Positions 8,568 to 17,564 of a DNA stretch of 64,000 nucleotides are shown here, piece after piece. Each line of letters opens with the position of its first letter. The first letter of the stretch is position 1. A program made the translations under genes and the position numbers. The stretch lies in the NCBI RefSeq assembly GCF_042651565.1, contig NZ_JBHSDF010000002.1; one strand, written 5' to 3'. The notes beneath the pieces were generated by a model. That model was not told the DNA's origin and searched no databases. It was given only the letters and a program-made list of their open reading frames with translations. Source of the DNA: Salinispirillum marinum (GTDB taxonomy: Bacteria; Pseudomonadota; Gammaproteobacteria; Pseudomonadales; Natronospirillaceae).

Positions 8568-9720
8568 GAACCAGCGCTCCTTTGGGTGCTGCACTCGGTA
8601 GGGGAAAAACCACCTCCAATAAGGTGCCATTATTGCGCTGCCAGCGCACGCGGCCACCCGCTTCGGTCACCCGTGTGCGGATACCCGTCATACCATTACC
8701 AGAGGGCCCGTTAATGCCGATGCCATCATCCTGCAATTGAAACACCAAATGGCCGTCTTCATGCAGGAGGGAAACGGTGACGGCTTTGGCTTGCGAATGA
8801 CACACCACATTGGTAATGCCTTCACGCATAACTTGCCCCAGCACGGATTCAAGCTGCTCGGGTACGTTAACGTCCATATCCGCCTTTAAACGTATGCCTG
8901 CCGCCGACAATAGACTCTTCGCTGAATTGATTTCCATCGCCAAGCCGCCAAGGTGATATCCACTGACCGCAGCCCGCACTTGCTGCAGACTTTCCCGCGC
9001 CGCCTTTTCAATGTCGTTGATTTCCTGCCGGGCGCGTTCCGGTTGCGTGCTGAGGAGGCGCTCCGCTAGCTCGGCTTTGATGCGAATGCCCGACAAGGTA
9101 TGGCCCAACAAATCATGCAGATCGCGTGCGATGCGCTCGCGTTCCGCCGTACGGGCCAATTCTTCGGCTTCCCCTTGTGATTTGAGTAAGGCCTGATGTT
9201 TGTCGATGTACCGTATGAACACCTCATCCATCAAGCCGCCAAAAATGGCCAAAAAGAATACGATGGTCAACAGTAGACCGCTGATGCCGAGCCAATGTCC
9301 GTAATACGTGGTCGAGGATACAACCACCAGTTGCACCATAAAGGCTTGCAGCTTATTTTGTGCGCGCGACAAAAAGGTGAGGCTGAACAACATGAACACG
9401 AAACCGGCCTCGGTATAAGGCAGGGTGTAATAACACAGCAAGGCCATGGCAACGACAAAGGCATAACGCCGTGCGCCCTCTTGCCACAGACCAGCAAACA
9501 ACAACACCGGCGATACAACCGAAACGGCCAGGCCAAGCAATAGACGTTCGGTAGAGATTTCAACCCAGAGCAAGCCGAGCCAGAAAACGGACAGATGAAC
9601 AAACAACATGGCAGGCACCATCCAGTCCAGAAAGAAAGGATGGTTGTCAGGCAACCAAGCGCGGTAATGCCACCAAGGGAAACGCGCTAAGCTGGATTTT
9701 CGATCGCACCGATGATTCAT
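8560..9720 (-). CDS. DesK-type sensor histidine kinase
   Basis: The 386-residue protein has about six hydrophobic segments in residues 30-165, then a HisKA_3 dimerisation domain with phosphoacceptor His202 in RIARDLHDLLGHTLSG, and an HATPase domain with the G box GIGINGPSGNGMTGI. Together with the overlapping response regulator it forms a two-component system. DesK relatives sense membrane state or envelope stress; the signal here is unknown. The operon runs away from dnaB and converges on the chemoreceptor gene. Confidence 0.9.
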   Translation of the reverse strand: MNHRCDRKSSLARFPWWHYRAWLPDNHPFFLDWMVPAMLFVHLSVFWLGLLWVEISTERLLLGLAVSVVSPVLLFAGLWQEGARRYAFVVAMALLCYYTLPYTEAGFVFMLFSLTFLSRAQNKLQAFMVQLVVVSSTTYYGHWLGISGLLLTIVFFLAIFGGLMDEVFIRYIDKHQALLKSQGEAEELARTAERERIARDLHDLLGHTLSGIRIKAELAERLLSTQPERARQEINDIEKAARESLQQVRAAVSGYHLGGLAMEINSAKSLLSAAGIRLKADMDVNVPEQLESVLGQVMREGITNVVCHSQAKAVTVSLLHEDGHLVFQLQDDGIGINGPSGNGMTGIRTRVTEAGGRVRWQRNNGTLLEVVFPLPSAAPKGALVHG

Positions 9721-9784
9721 AATGTTAGTGTGCGCTTACCTCGGTTCTTGCAACAGTGATTTTTGTCACCGCCTGCACCGGAAG

Positions 9785-11143
9785 TTATTCGTCTTGACCT
9801 TGATAGTCATAGGACAGATTTTCAAACCGTGTATGCTCACCAATAAACGCCAGATGACAGGTCCCGATGGGGCCGTTTCGTTGCTTTCCGATGATGATTT
9901 CTGCCACATTCGGCTCCGACGTATCCGGGTTATACACCACATCGCGGTAAATAAAGGCAATCACGTCGGCATCCTGCTCGATCGCGCCGGATTCCCGCAA
10001 GTCGGAATTCACCGGGCGTTTATTCGGCCGCTGCTCTAGGCTGCGGTTCAACTGCGACAATGCGACCACCGGGCATTTGAATTCTTTGGCAATGGCCTTT
10101 AACGACCGCGAAATCTCGGAAATCTCATTGGTACGGCCTTCGGTAAAGCCCTTGATTTTCATTAACTGCAAATAGTCGACCATGATCAATGCTGGCTCAC
10201 CATGCTCCCGAATCAAGCGGCGTGTCCGAGCGCGCATTTCAGATGGCGAAATACCGGCCGTATCGTCAATGAACAGAGGCCGGTCATGCAGTTTATTCAC
10301 CGCATTGGTCAGCTTGTCCCAATCATCCGCTTCGAGCTTACCGGTACGTACCTTGGTTTGATTAATACGCCCTAAAGACGACAGCATCCGTTGGATCAAC
10401 TGCTCGCCCGGCATCTCCAAGGAGAATACAATCACCGGCTTGTCGCTGAACATCAAGGCCGACTCAACTAAGTTCATAGCGAAGGTCGTTTTGCCCATCG
10501 AGGGCCTCGCAGCCACGATGATCAGGTCGCCGGGCTGCAATCCGGTGGTCATGTTATCGAGTTTTTCAAAGCCGGTGCTCAAGCCGGTGATCGGGCTATC
10601 GGAGTGGGACAGCTCATCAATGCGCTTCAGTGTGGTTTTCAGGATATCCTTGACCATGACAGGCCCGGATTCCGAAGGCCGGTCTTCGGCAATTTGAAAC
10701 ACCGCCCGTTCAGCCTCATCCACCAACTCTTCGGCCGTGCGCCCTTCCGGCTCATAGGCTCCTGCTGCGATGGTTTGCGCGACATCGATCAGTCTGCGCA
10801 ACAACGCGCGCTCACGCACGATGTCCGCATAAGCGTCTAAATGGCCAATACCTGAGGCGTTTTCGACCAGCTCGGTGAGATACAGCACCCCACCCGCGTC
10901 TTCCAGCTCCCCGGCACGCTCTAACTCTTCGGTGAGCGTAATAACATCGATGGGTTGTTGCGCTTCAATCTGGCCCACCATGGCGGTAAAGATGGCGCGG
11001 TGTTCAGGCCGGTAAAAATCGGCCGCACTGACTTTCTCAACAATGGAGTCCCAACGCTGGTTGTCCAGCATCAAACCACCCAATAAGCTTTGCTCTGCTT
11101 CAAGTGAGTGGGGGGGTGTTTTGAGATTAAATTCGTCCGTCAT
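9785..11143 (-). CDS. dnaB: Replicative DNA helicase DnaB
   Basis: This is a full-length 452-residue DnaB. The N-terminal domain starts at SLEAEQSLLGGLMLDNQRWD; the C-terminal RecA-like domain has Walker A ARPSMGKTTFAMNL near residue 206, Walker B LIMVDYLQLM and the downstream SRSLKAIAKEF motif. It is the hexameric helicase that unwinds the fork. It lies downstream of rpsF-rpsR-rplI but is separated by 400 bases with a terminator and repeats, so it probably has its own promoter. A possible loader pair for it is at 39.2-40.8 kb. Confidence 0.96.
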   Translation of the reverse strand: MTDEFNLKTPPHSLEAEQSLLGGLMLDNQRWDSIVEKVSAADFYRPEHRAIFTAMVGQIEAQQPIDVITLTEELERAGELEDAGGVLYLTELVENASGIGHLDAYADIVRERALLRRLIDVAQTIAAGAYEPEGRTAEELVDEAERAVFQIAEDRPSESGPVMVKDILKTTLKRIDELSHSDSPITGLSTGFEKLDNMTTGLQPGDLIIVAARPSMGKTTFAMNLVESALMFSDKPVIVFSLEMPGEQLIQRMLSSLGRINQTKVRTGKLEADDWDKLTNAVNKLHDRPLFIDDTAGISPSEMRARTRRLIREHGEPALIMVDYLQLMKIKGFTEGRTNEISEISRSLKAIAKEFKCPVVALSQLNRSLEQRPNKRPVNSDLRESGAIEQDADVIAFIYRDVVYNPDTSEPNVAEIIIGKQRNGPIGTCHLAFIGEHTRFENLSYDYQGQDE

Positions 11144-11280
11144 GGGGCAGGTTTATTGCACTGATTTGAATTGAGTGATGGGCTATCTTACTGACTCAGG
11201 GGAAATATGGATAGGCATTCGCAACTTTCACTGGCGGATGACGCTGCGCTTTTCCGTCCTATGGTCAACGACGGGCTGCG

Positions 11281-11361
11281 GCGTGGGTGCAGGGCGTATG
11301 CCTCAAGGCGCGACTTTCGGCCTGCCGTGGAGCGCCGGAGGCATACGCCCTACACCCGCGC
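11281..11361. repeat. Imperfect long inverted repeat in the rplI-dnaB gap
   Basis: Arms at 11281-11303 and 11339-11361 pair over 23 bases with two mismatches (core AGGGCGTATGCCT / AGGCATACGCCCT). The loop itself holds a GGCGC/GCGCC pair. The core GGCATACGCC recurs nearby at 11457 and, as GCATACGCCT, at 23699. This and the adjacent 68-base repeat fill the 400-base gap between dnaB and rplI, which otherwise shows no gene. Confidence 0.7.
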
Positions 11362-11379
11362 CAGAATACACCGACCCAT

Positions 11380-11447
11380 GGACATTACCAGAAACTGCTC
11401 CTCGGCAATCGCTCCTTCATTGCTATACCTCCGGCATCCATGCCGTC
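11380..11447. repeat. Dispersed 68-base intergenic repeat, copy 1
   Basis: This stretch aligns without gaps to 45187-45254, with 59 of 68 bases identical, including GCTCCTCGG and ACCTCCGGCATCCA. Both copies lie in the same orientation, just before a terminator hairpin at the end of a minus-strand operon. It is non-coding and resembles dispersed intergenic repeat families of marine gammaproteobacteria. Confidence 0.7.
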
Positions 11448-11485
11448 GTGCGTTGCTGGCATACGCCTAAAGCCCAAAGAACGGA

Positions 11486-11522
11486 AATAAAAAACGCCCG
11501 ATGGCGTAAGCCAGCGAGCGTT
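11486..11522 (-). terminator. Intrinsic terminator of the rpsF-rpsR-rplI operon
   Basis: On the minus strand AACGC...GCGTT pair at the base, with an inner CTGGC/GCCAT stem, followed by a T-run (GCGTTTTTTATTT). It lies 21 bases after the rplI stop. Confidence 0.8.
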
Positions 11523-11543
11523 CATTAGAACCAAGAAGAGTGC

Positions 11544-11993
11544 TTACTCTTCAGGAACCACGATAACCGTTACCGTGGCGACCACTTCAGGGTGCAACTG
11601 CAAATCGATTTCGAATTCGCCAGTGGTACGCAAAGCACCTTCCGGCAAACGTACTTCGCTCTTAGTGACTTCAACACCAGAAGAAGAAATTACATCAGCC
11701 AGATCACGAGTGCCGATTGAACCGAACAATTTGCCTTCGTCGCCCGCACGGACAGCGATGGTCAATTCCAATTCAGCCAATTGCGCCGCACGCGCTTGCG
11801 CTGCAGCCAACTTATCGTTTGCCGCTTTTTCCAGTTCAGCACGACGTGCAGAAAAGGTTTCAATGTTTTCTTTGGTTGCAGCAACTGCCTTACCCTGTGG
11901 GATCAGGTAGTTACGACCGTAACCTGCCTTGACGCTGACTTTATCGCCTAGGCCGCCGACTCTGCCGACTTTTTCAAGCAAGATGACATCCAT
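11544..11993 (-). CDS. rplI: 50S ribosomal protein bL9
   Basis: The 149-residue protein starts MDVILLEKVGRVGGLGDKVS, the bL9 N-terminal domain with its glycine-rich loop and NYLIPQGKA, joined by a long charged helix to the C-terminal domain (LFGSIGTRDLADVI). It binds domain V of 23S rRNA near the L1 stalk. It is the last gene of rpsF-rpsR-rplI, followed by an intrinsic terminator. Confidence 0.97.
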   Translation of the reverse strand: MDVILLEKVGRVGGLGDKVSVKAGYGRNYLIPQGKAVAATKENIETFSARRAELEKAANDKLAAAQARAAQLAELELTIAVRAGDEGKLFGSIGTRDLADVISSSGVEVTKSEVRLPEGALRTTGEFEIDLQLHPEVVATVTVIVVPEE

Positions 11994-12065
11994 CTTAAAT
12001 TCCTCTTATTAGGCGTGTCGCAACACGCCATGACTGACCGTTAAAACGTTGGCACTTGGCCTGGC

Positions 12066-12293
12066 TTACTCGTGACGATCAGAGTAAGGCAACAGAGCCA
12101 GAAAACGAGCGCGCTTGATCGCAGTGCCCAGCTGACGCTGGTAGCGAGCACGAGTACCCGTGATACGGCTAGGAACGATTTTGCCAGTTTCACTGACATA
12201 GCCTTTCAATGTTTCGACATCTTTGTAGTCGATTTCTTTAACGCCTTCGGCGGTAAAGCGACAAAACTTACGGCGACGAAAAAAACGAGCCAT
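12066..12293 (-). CDS. rpsR: 30S ribosomal protein bS18
   Basis: The 75-residue basic protein carries the bS18 landmarks RRRKFCRF at the N-terminus, YKDVETLKGYVSETGKI, and GTRARYQRQL near the C-terminus. It pairs with bS6 on the 30S platform. It sits between rpsF and rplI in the usual order. Confidence 0.97.
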   Translation of the reverse strand: MARFFRRRKFCRFTAEGVKEIDYKDVETLKGYVSETGKIVPSRITGTRARYQRQLGTAIKRARFLALLPYSDRHE

Positions 12294-12319
12294 GGTTTAT
12301 TCTCCTGAATTCGATCTGA

Positions 12320-12763
12320 TTAGACTTCTTCACGCGCTTCGGCACTGACTTCTTCGTCAGCATCGTCGTCGTTGTCGTCATTGCTGTTGTCGTCATTGTC
12401 ATAACGACGTGGCGAGTCGTAGCTCTTACGCGCTTCTTTCGCTTCCACTTCTTTCATCATAGGTGATGCTTCAGTGACAGCTTCGTCACGACGAATCACC
12501 AGACTACGGATGATGGCGTCGTTGAAACGGAAGGTCGACTTCAGATCTTCGATGGTGGCGTTGTCGCACTCAATGTTCAGTAAAACATAGTGTGCTTTGT
12601 GTACTTTCTGAATAGAGAAAGCCAATTGACGGCGACCCCAGTCTTCTTGACGGTGGGTTTGACCACCGTTTTCCGCGACTAAAGAGGTATAACGCTCAAC
12701 CATCGCAGGTACTTGCTCGCTCTGATCCGGATGGACCAGTAATACGATTTCGTAATGACGCAT
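12320..12763 (-). CDS. rpsF: 30S ribosomal protein bS6 with long acidic tail
   Basis: The ATG at 12763 gives MRHYEIVLLVHPDQSEQVP, the standard bS6 start; a start eight codons upstream is less likely. The core (ENGGQTHRQEDWGRRQLAFSI and HYVLLNIECD) is canonical. The 147 residues end in a strongly acidic Asp/Asn/Glu-rich tail of about 25 residues. In E. coli, RimK adds glutamates to the bS6 C-terminus, so an encoded acidic tail is notable. It heads rpsF-rpsR-rplI, behind a promoter at 12860-12888. Confidence 0.96.
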   Translation of the reverse strand: MRHYEIVLLVHPDQSEQVPAMVERYTSLVAENGGQTHRQEDWGRRQLAFSIQKVHKAHYVLLNIECDNATIEDLKSTFRFNDAIIRSLVIRRDEAVTEASPMMKEVEAKEARKSYDSPRRYDNDDNSNDDNDDDADEEVSAEAREEV

Positions 12764-12859
12764 AAATGCTCCTTTCGGGTTCAACAACCTTCAACGTCCC
12801 GGTCCGCCGTAAGGTAAGGAGAACGCACGATGAATATCAGTTTGTATCCGGGGCGGCGG

Positions 12860-12888
12860 ATAATAGGGGAAAAGGGCTTGCGATGCAA
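12860..12888 (-). promoter_or_regulatory. Probable sigma70 promoter of rpsF-rpsR-rplI
   Basis: On the minus strand a -35 TTGCAT (12883-12888) and a -10 TATTAT (12860-12865) are separated by exactly 17 bases, about 95 bases before the rpsF start. The -35 overlaps a GCTTGC/GCAAGC hairpin followed by CCTTTTCC, which may end rlmB transcription. Confidence 0.6.
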
Positions 12889-12889
12889 G

Positions 12890-13633
12890 CTATTGCCGCT
12901 GACGAAGAGCTTCGTAAAGGCATACCCCTGCTGCCACGGAAACATTCAAGCTGCTCACCGTACCCACCATGGGAATTTTAACCAACAGGTCACAATGCTC
13001 GCGGGTTAAGCGCCGCATACCTTCGCCTTCAGCACCCATAACGATGCCGGTGGCACCCTTGAGGTTAGCGTCATAAATCAACGATTCCGTTTCCCCTGCC
13101 GTTCCTGTTAACCAGACGCCACGTTCGCGCAGCTCGGCCATGGTGCGCGCTAAATTGGTCACCAGTACCAGAGGCACTTGTTCGGCGGCGCCGCTGGCGA
13201 CTTTCACCACTACTGGCGTTAAGCCTGCAGAGCGGTTCTTTGGCACGATGACCGCCGCGACACCCGCGGCGTCGGCGGTACGTAAGCAGGCGCCCAGATT
13301 GTGTGGATCGGTCACGCCGTCCAATATCAAAAGCAGCGGGTCGGTGGTTGCATCTAACAATTGCCACAGAAAATGTTCATCTTTCGGCGTTATGGCGTGC
13401 ACAATGGCAACGACACCTTGATGGTTGATGTCGCCCAGTTCAAGCTTTTGTAGCCGCTGATTGAACGCAGCAGGCTGCACCAAATCAAAACGCACGCCAA
13501 CCGCGCGGGCTTGCTCGATAATGCGCTGCGTGCGCTTGTCTTGCCGACTCGCGTTCACCAAGACTTCTTTCACCCGTTCAGGGTGTTGTTCTAACGCGGC
13601 ACTGACGGCATGAATACCGGCGATGGCTGACAT
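12890..13633 (-). CDS. rlmB: 23S rRNA (guanosine-2251-2'-O)-methyltransferase RlmB
   Basis: The 247-residue SpoU-family enzyme has an N-terminal substrate-binding domain (residues 1-75) and a knotted SPOUT domain. The three SpoU motifs are visible: LDGVTDPHNLGACLRTADAAG, IVMGAEGEGMRRLT and IPMVGTVSSLNVSVA. It 2'-O-methylates G2251 in the P loop of 23S rRNA. It follows rnr, as in many gammaproteobacteria. Confidence 0.96.
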   Translation of the reverse strand: MSAIAGIHAVSAALEQHPERVKEVLVNASRQDKRTQRIIEQARAVGVRFDLVQPAAFNQRLQKLELGDINHQGVVAIVHAITPKDEHFLWQLLDATTDPLLLILDGVTDPHNLGACLRTADAAGVAAVIVPKNRSAGLTPVVVKVASGAAEQVPLVLVTNLARTMAELRERGVWLTGTAGETESLIYDANLKGATGIVMGAEGEGMRRLTREHCDLLVKIPMVGTVSSLNVSVAAGVCLYEALRQRQ

Positions 13634-13734
13634 AATTGCTTTACCTAGATCTATAGTTACACATCACATGCTGGTGATCTCAGTCGACTGCCGGTAATCA
13701 ACGCGCCATTCGTTCGAACTCCGAAACGTGAGTA

Positions 13735-16089
13735 TCAGAACGGTCGTGGCGCACGTTTCTTCTTACGGCTGGCGACCGGCTTCTGTGCTTTCTTCTTGCG
13801 CTTTGACGGTTCAGCTCTGACCGGCTCGGCGTCGGCACGCCGTTTCTTGCTGTTGCTATCACCGTCGACCATCTCAAAGTCGATTTTCCGGTCATCCAAG
13901 GACACGCGCGCTACCCTTACCTGCACCGCATCACCCAAGGCATGCACCACCCGAGTTCGCTCGCCGACCAAGCGTTGTTTGGCGGCATCAAACACGTAGT
14001 AGTCACGCGCCAGCGCTGTCACATGTACTAAACCGTCTACCCAAAAGTCATCCAACTGTACGAAGAAACCAAAGCCTAAAACGGCGGTTATTTTGCCGTT
14101 CAACACTTCACCGATGCGCTCCTGCATAAACTCGCATTTAAGCCAGGAAATCACATCACGCGTGGCGTCATCGGCACGACGTTCACAGTGTGAACAGTGC
14201 TCACCCAACGCGATCATGCGTTCTTCCGAATAGGGGTAGCTTTTCTCCAGCTTAACCTGTGGCGTATCTTTGGTGCGCTTCAACTGGCTGATGCGCCGCC
14301 CGCTGTAGATCAGGCCACGCAAGGCCCGGTGCACCAACAAATCGGGGTAACGGCGAATGGGCGAGGTAAAGTGCGCATAGGCATCGTACGCCAAACCAAA
14401 GTGACCCAAGTTTTCCGGCTGATAGACCGCTTGGCACATGCTGCGCAAGATCATACTTTGAATGATGTCATGGTCTGCCCGATCATGAATCTGTTCCATC
14501 AACTCACGATAATCGGCCGGTGCTGGCTCCAAGCCACCGCGCAACGCCAAGCCCAATTCTGCCAAATACGCACGCAAATTTTCCAAACGCTCAGCCGACG
14601 GAACATCATGTACGCGATAAAGCGCAGGCAACTCGGAGCGGTCTAAAAACTCACCGGTACAGGTATTGGCAGCCAACATACATTCTTCGATGATCTTATG
14701 GGCGTCATTACGCGCATAGGGCTCAATGCGCTCAATTTTCTTGTCGGCCCCGAAAATAATGCGGGGTTCGACCGTTTCTATATCCATCGCGCCCCGACGC
14801 GCCCGAGCGCGCCGCAGTGCTTCATACAATTCCACCGCTTGTGTTAATGATCGAATAACCTTGGCTTCGTCACCTTGAATACGGTTATGAACGGCGGCAT
14901 CGTCACCTTGCATCCAATCCCAGACCGAGCTGTAGGTCAGGCGAGCTTGGCTCCAAATCACCGCTTCATAAAAACGATAGCCTTCGATTTCACCGTCTTC
15001 TTTGATGAGCATTTCGCACACCAGCGTCAAGCGATCCACGGCCGGGTTCAGCGAACACAGACCGTTCGATAACTTCTCCGGCAGCATGGGGATAACGCGC
15101 TCGGGGAAATACACCGAGGTGGCGCGCAGCTCTGCTTCTTTGTCGAGCGCACTGCCCACGCGGACATAGTGGCTGACATCGGCAATAGCAACCCAAAGTT
15201 TCCAACCGCCGGGGCGTTTGGCGACACAGATAGCATCGTCGAAGTCACGAGCATCTTCACCGTCAATGGTCACAAACGGACGATCGCGTAAGTCGACACG
15301 CCCTTTCAAATCACTGGCTTGCACTTCGTCCGGGAGTGAATCCAACTGGCGTATAACGTCTTCCGGCCATTCATAAGGAATGCCATGACTGCGAACAGCA
15401 ATATCAATTTCCATGCCGGGCGCCATGGCGCGGCCCAGCACCTCAGTGACTTCACCCAGTGGTTGCCGTCGCACGTCGGGTTGATCGGTTATGCGAGCAG
15501 AAACGATGTCACCCGTTTCGGCGCCACCCGCTTTACCCGGTGGAATCAATACATCATGCGATAACCGGCGATTTTCCGGCAATACATAAGCCACGCCGGA
15601 TTCGCTGTGATAACGACCGACCACAAAATGGGTATTGCGTTCGATCACCTCAACAATATGGCCTTCCATCCGGCCCCGGTGGTCGCGACTGGTGGTACGC
15701 ACCACGGCACGGTCACCATCAAAACAACCGCGCATTTGGCGATGCGACAGGCTGATGGCTTCGCCACCCTGATCGGGAATCAACAAACCATGGCCATCGG
15801 GGTGGCCTTGCACCCGACCACGAATCAGGCTCATTCGATCAATAAGGCCATAAGCCCCTTGCCGCGAGCAAATCACCTGACCATCACGCACCATGGCAAT
15901 GAGCCGTCGGCGTAATGCCTCGACCTCATCTTCTGTGGTCAGACCGAGTTCAGCGACCAATTCCGGATGCGTGGCCGGTGTGCCACGGGTTTGCAGTAAA
16001 TCCAGCAGGAATTCACGACTGGGGACGGGGTTGTCATAGCGCTGGGCTTCCCGCTCAGCAAAGGGATCTTTATTCTTTTTCTTTCCCAT
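13735..16089 (-). CDS. rnr: Ribonuclease R
   Basis: The ATG at 16089 (MGKKKNKDPFAEREAQRY) is preceded by AGGAC and gives 784 residues. Domains in order: a winged-helix N-terminus, two cold-shock domains, the RNB nuclease domain with the acidic active site in TIDGEDARDFDDAI near residue 265, an S1 domain with GKITAVLGFGFFVQLDDFWVDG, and a Lys/Arg-rich tail ending KKKRAPRPF. It degrades structured RNA 3' to 5' and takes part in rRNA quality control and trans-translation. It is followed by rlmB. Confidence 0.96.
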   Translation of the reverse strand: MGKKKNKDPFAEREAQRYDNPVPSREFLLDLLQTRGTPATHPELVAELGLTTEDEVEALRRRLIAMVRDGQVICSRQGAYGLIDRMSLIRGRVQGHPDGHGLLIPDQGGEAISLSHRQMRGCFDGDRAVVRTTSRDHRGRMEGHIVEVIERNTHFVVGRYHSESGVAYVLPENRRLSHDVLIPPGKAGGAETGDIVSARITDQPDVRRQPLGEVTEVLGRAMAPGMEIDIAVRSHGIPYEWPEDVIRQLDSLPDEVQASDLKGRVDLRDRPFVTIDGEDARDFDDAICVAKRPGGWKLWVAIADVSHYVRVGSALDKEAELRATSVYFPERVIPMLPEKLSNGLCSLNPAVDRLTLVCEMLIKEDGEIEGYRFYEAVIWSQARLTYSSVWDWMQGDDAAVHNRIQGDEAKVIRSLTQAVELYEALRRARARRGAMDIETVEPRIIFGADKKIERIEPYARNDAHKIIEECMLAANTCTGEFLDRSELPALYRVHDVPSAERLENLRAYLAELGLALRGGLEPAPADYRELMEQIHDRADHDIIQSMILRSMCQAVYQPENLGHFGLAYDAYAHFTSPIRRYPDLLVHRALRGLIYSGRRISQLKRTKDTPQVKLEKSYPYSEERMIALGEHCSHCERRADDATRDVISWLKCEFMQERIGEVLNGKITAVLGFGFFVQLDDFWVDGLVHVTALARDYYVFDAAKQRLVGERTRVVHALGDAVQVRVARVSLDDRKIDFEMVDGDSNSKKRRADAEPVRAEPSKRKKKAQKPVASRKKKRAPRPF

Positions 16090-16109
16090 GGGAAATGTCC
16101 TCACACAAA

Positions 16110-16179
16110 CAGAGTACAGGTTTGTACTCTGGTCCGGCGCATTGGCACACAAGGCAGTGCCTTAGCCAACGCGCCGGAC
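16110..16179. repeat. Two consecutive hairpins in the purA-rnr gap
   Basis: CAGAGTAC at 16110-16117 pairs with 16124-16131. Directly next to it, 16132-16146 (GTCCGGCGCATTGGC) pairs with 16165-16179 with one mismatch, and its loop contains an AAGGCA/TGCCTT stem. On the minus strand this lies between the purA stop and the rnr start. There is no strong T-run, so termination is not certain; it could also be an mRNA-processing structure. Confidence 0.6.
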
Positions 16180-16212
16180 ATTCAATAGGACTCAACCGAT
16201 CTCCGATCGGGT

Positions 16213-17508
16213 TTACACCGCGAACGCATGCCGCAAAACGATGGTTTCGCTGCGGTCAGGCCCGGTTGAGATGATGTCGATGGGCGCACCCACGACTTTT
16301 TCAATATAGGCGATATAGGCCCGTGCATTGGCGGGCAGTGCATCGACGGATTTTGCGCCAACGGTGCTTTCTTTCCAGCCCGGCAAGGTTTCATACACCG
16401 GAACGACTTGTTCAAATCCTTCCGACTCGGCAGGCACCGTCATCGGGTTGCCATCTTTGTCTTTATAGCCGACACAAACGTTCACTTCGTCCATGCCGTC
16501 CATCACATCCAACTTGGTCAAGCAGATGCCCGAAATGGAATTGATCTGAATGGCATGACGCACTGCGACGGCATCAAACCAACCGCAACGACGCGCCCGA
16601 CCTGTCGTAGAACCAAATTCATGTCCGCGCTGCGCCAAACCAGCACCGGTTTCATTCAACAATTCGGTTGGGAACGGACCACCGCCCACGCGCGTGGTAT
16701 AAGCTTTGGTGATACCCAACACGTAGTCTAAATACAAAGGACCAACACCCGAGCCAGTGGCTACACCGCCTGCGGTGGTGTTTGATGAGGTGACATACGG
16801 ATAGGTACCGTGGTCAATATCCAGCAATGATCCCTGCGCGCCTTCAAACATGATGTTGGCACCGCTGGTTCTGAATTGATGAATCAGGTCGACGGTGTCG
16901 CAGGCTAAATCTTTAATCTGGGCGGCCCATGCCATAGCATCGTCGAAGACCTGATCAACCGATAACGCAGGCTGACCATAGTATTGCGTCAACGTGAAAT
17001 TATGGTAGTCCAACACTTCGGTTAATTTCTCGCGGAAGATCTCCGGACGGTAGAGATCGCCCAGTTTCACCGCACGACGCGCGACCTTATCTTCATAGGC
17101 AGGGCCAATACCGCGCCCTGTTGTACCAATGGCTTTAGCACCACGGCGTACTTCCCGCGCCTGATCTAAAGCAACGTGATAGGGCAGAATCAGCGGACAC
17201 GCCAAGCTCACACGAAGGCGCTCACGAACCGGCACACCCTTACTTTCCAGCATGGCCATTTCTTTTAGCAAGGCATCCGGTGCCACGACGACGCCATTGC
17301 CGATGATGCAGGTAACGTGTTCCCGCAGGATGCCGGATGGGATCAAATGCAAGACGGTTTTTTCGCCGTCAATCACCAAGGTATGGCCTGCGTTATGGCC
17401 GCCCTGATAGCGGACAACGGCCTTGGCTTCGTCGGTCATCAGGTCAACAATTTTACCCTTGCCTTCATCGCCCCACTGCGTTCCGAGAACTACGACGTTC
17501 TTACCCAT
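16213..17508 (-). CDS. purA: Adenylosuccinate synthase
   Basis: The ATG at 17508 gives GKNVVVLGTQWGDEGKGK, the canonical start with the GTP-binding P-loop; a GTG three codons upstream is possible and lies closer to AAAGG. The 431-residue enzyme has GGHNAGHT, the IMP loop GTTGRGIGPAYEDK, and the C-terminal GPDRSET. It makes adenylosuccinate from IMP and aspartate, the first committed step to AMP. It follows hisZ with a 56-base gap, the common order in Pseudomonas-like genomes. Confidence 0.96.
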   Translation of the reverse strand: MGKNVVVLGTQWGDEGKGKIVDLMTDEAKAVVRYQGGHNAGHTLVIDGEKTVLHLIPSGILREHVTCIIGNGVVVAPDALLKEMAMLESKGVPVRERLRVSLACPLILPYHVALDQAREVRRGAKAIGTTGRGIGPAYEDKVARRAVKLGDLYRPEIFREKLTEVLDYHNFTLTQYYGQPALSVDQVFDDAMAWAAQIKDLACDTVDLIHQFRTSGANIMFEGAQGSLLDIDHGTYPYVTSSNTTAGGVATGSGVGPLYLDYVLGITKAYTTRVGGGPFPTELLNETGAGLAQRGHEFGSTTGRARRCGWFDAVAVRHAIQINSISGICLTKLDVMDGMDEVNVCVGYKDKDGNPMTVPAESEGFEQVVPVYETLPGWKESTVGAKSVDALPANARAYIAYIEKVVGAPIDIISTGPDRSETIVLRHAFAV

Positions 17509-17564
17509 GAGTTGCACTAACCTTTTCAGTAATCAAATAAGAGAAATTAGACGAATACTCAACG

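Noticed and set aside
16132..16179. tRNA gene or integron attC site between purA and rnr
   Set aside because: No anticodon arm, T-loop GTTCRA or CCA end; the R'/R'' core motifs of attC are not matched. It is a plain hairpin.
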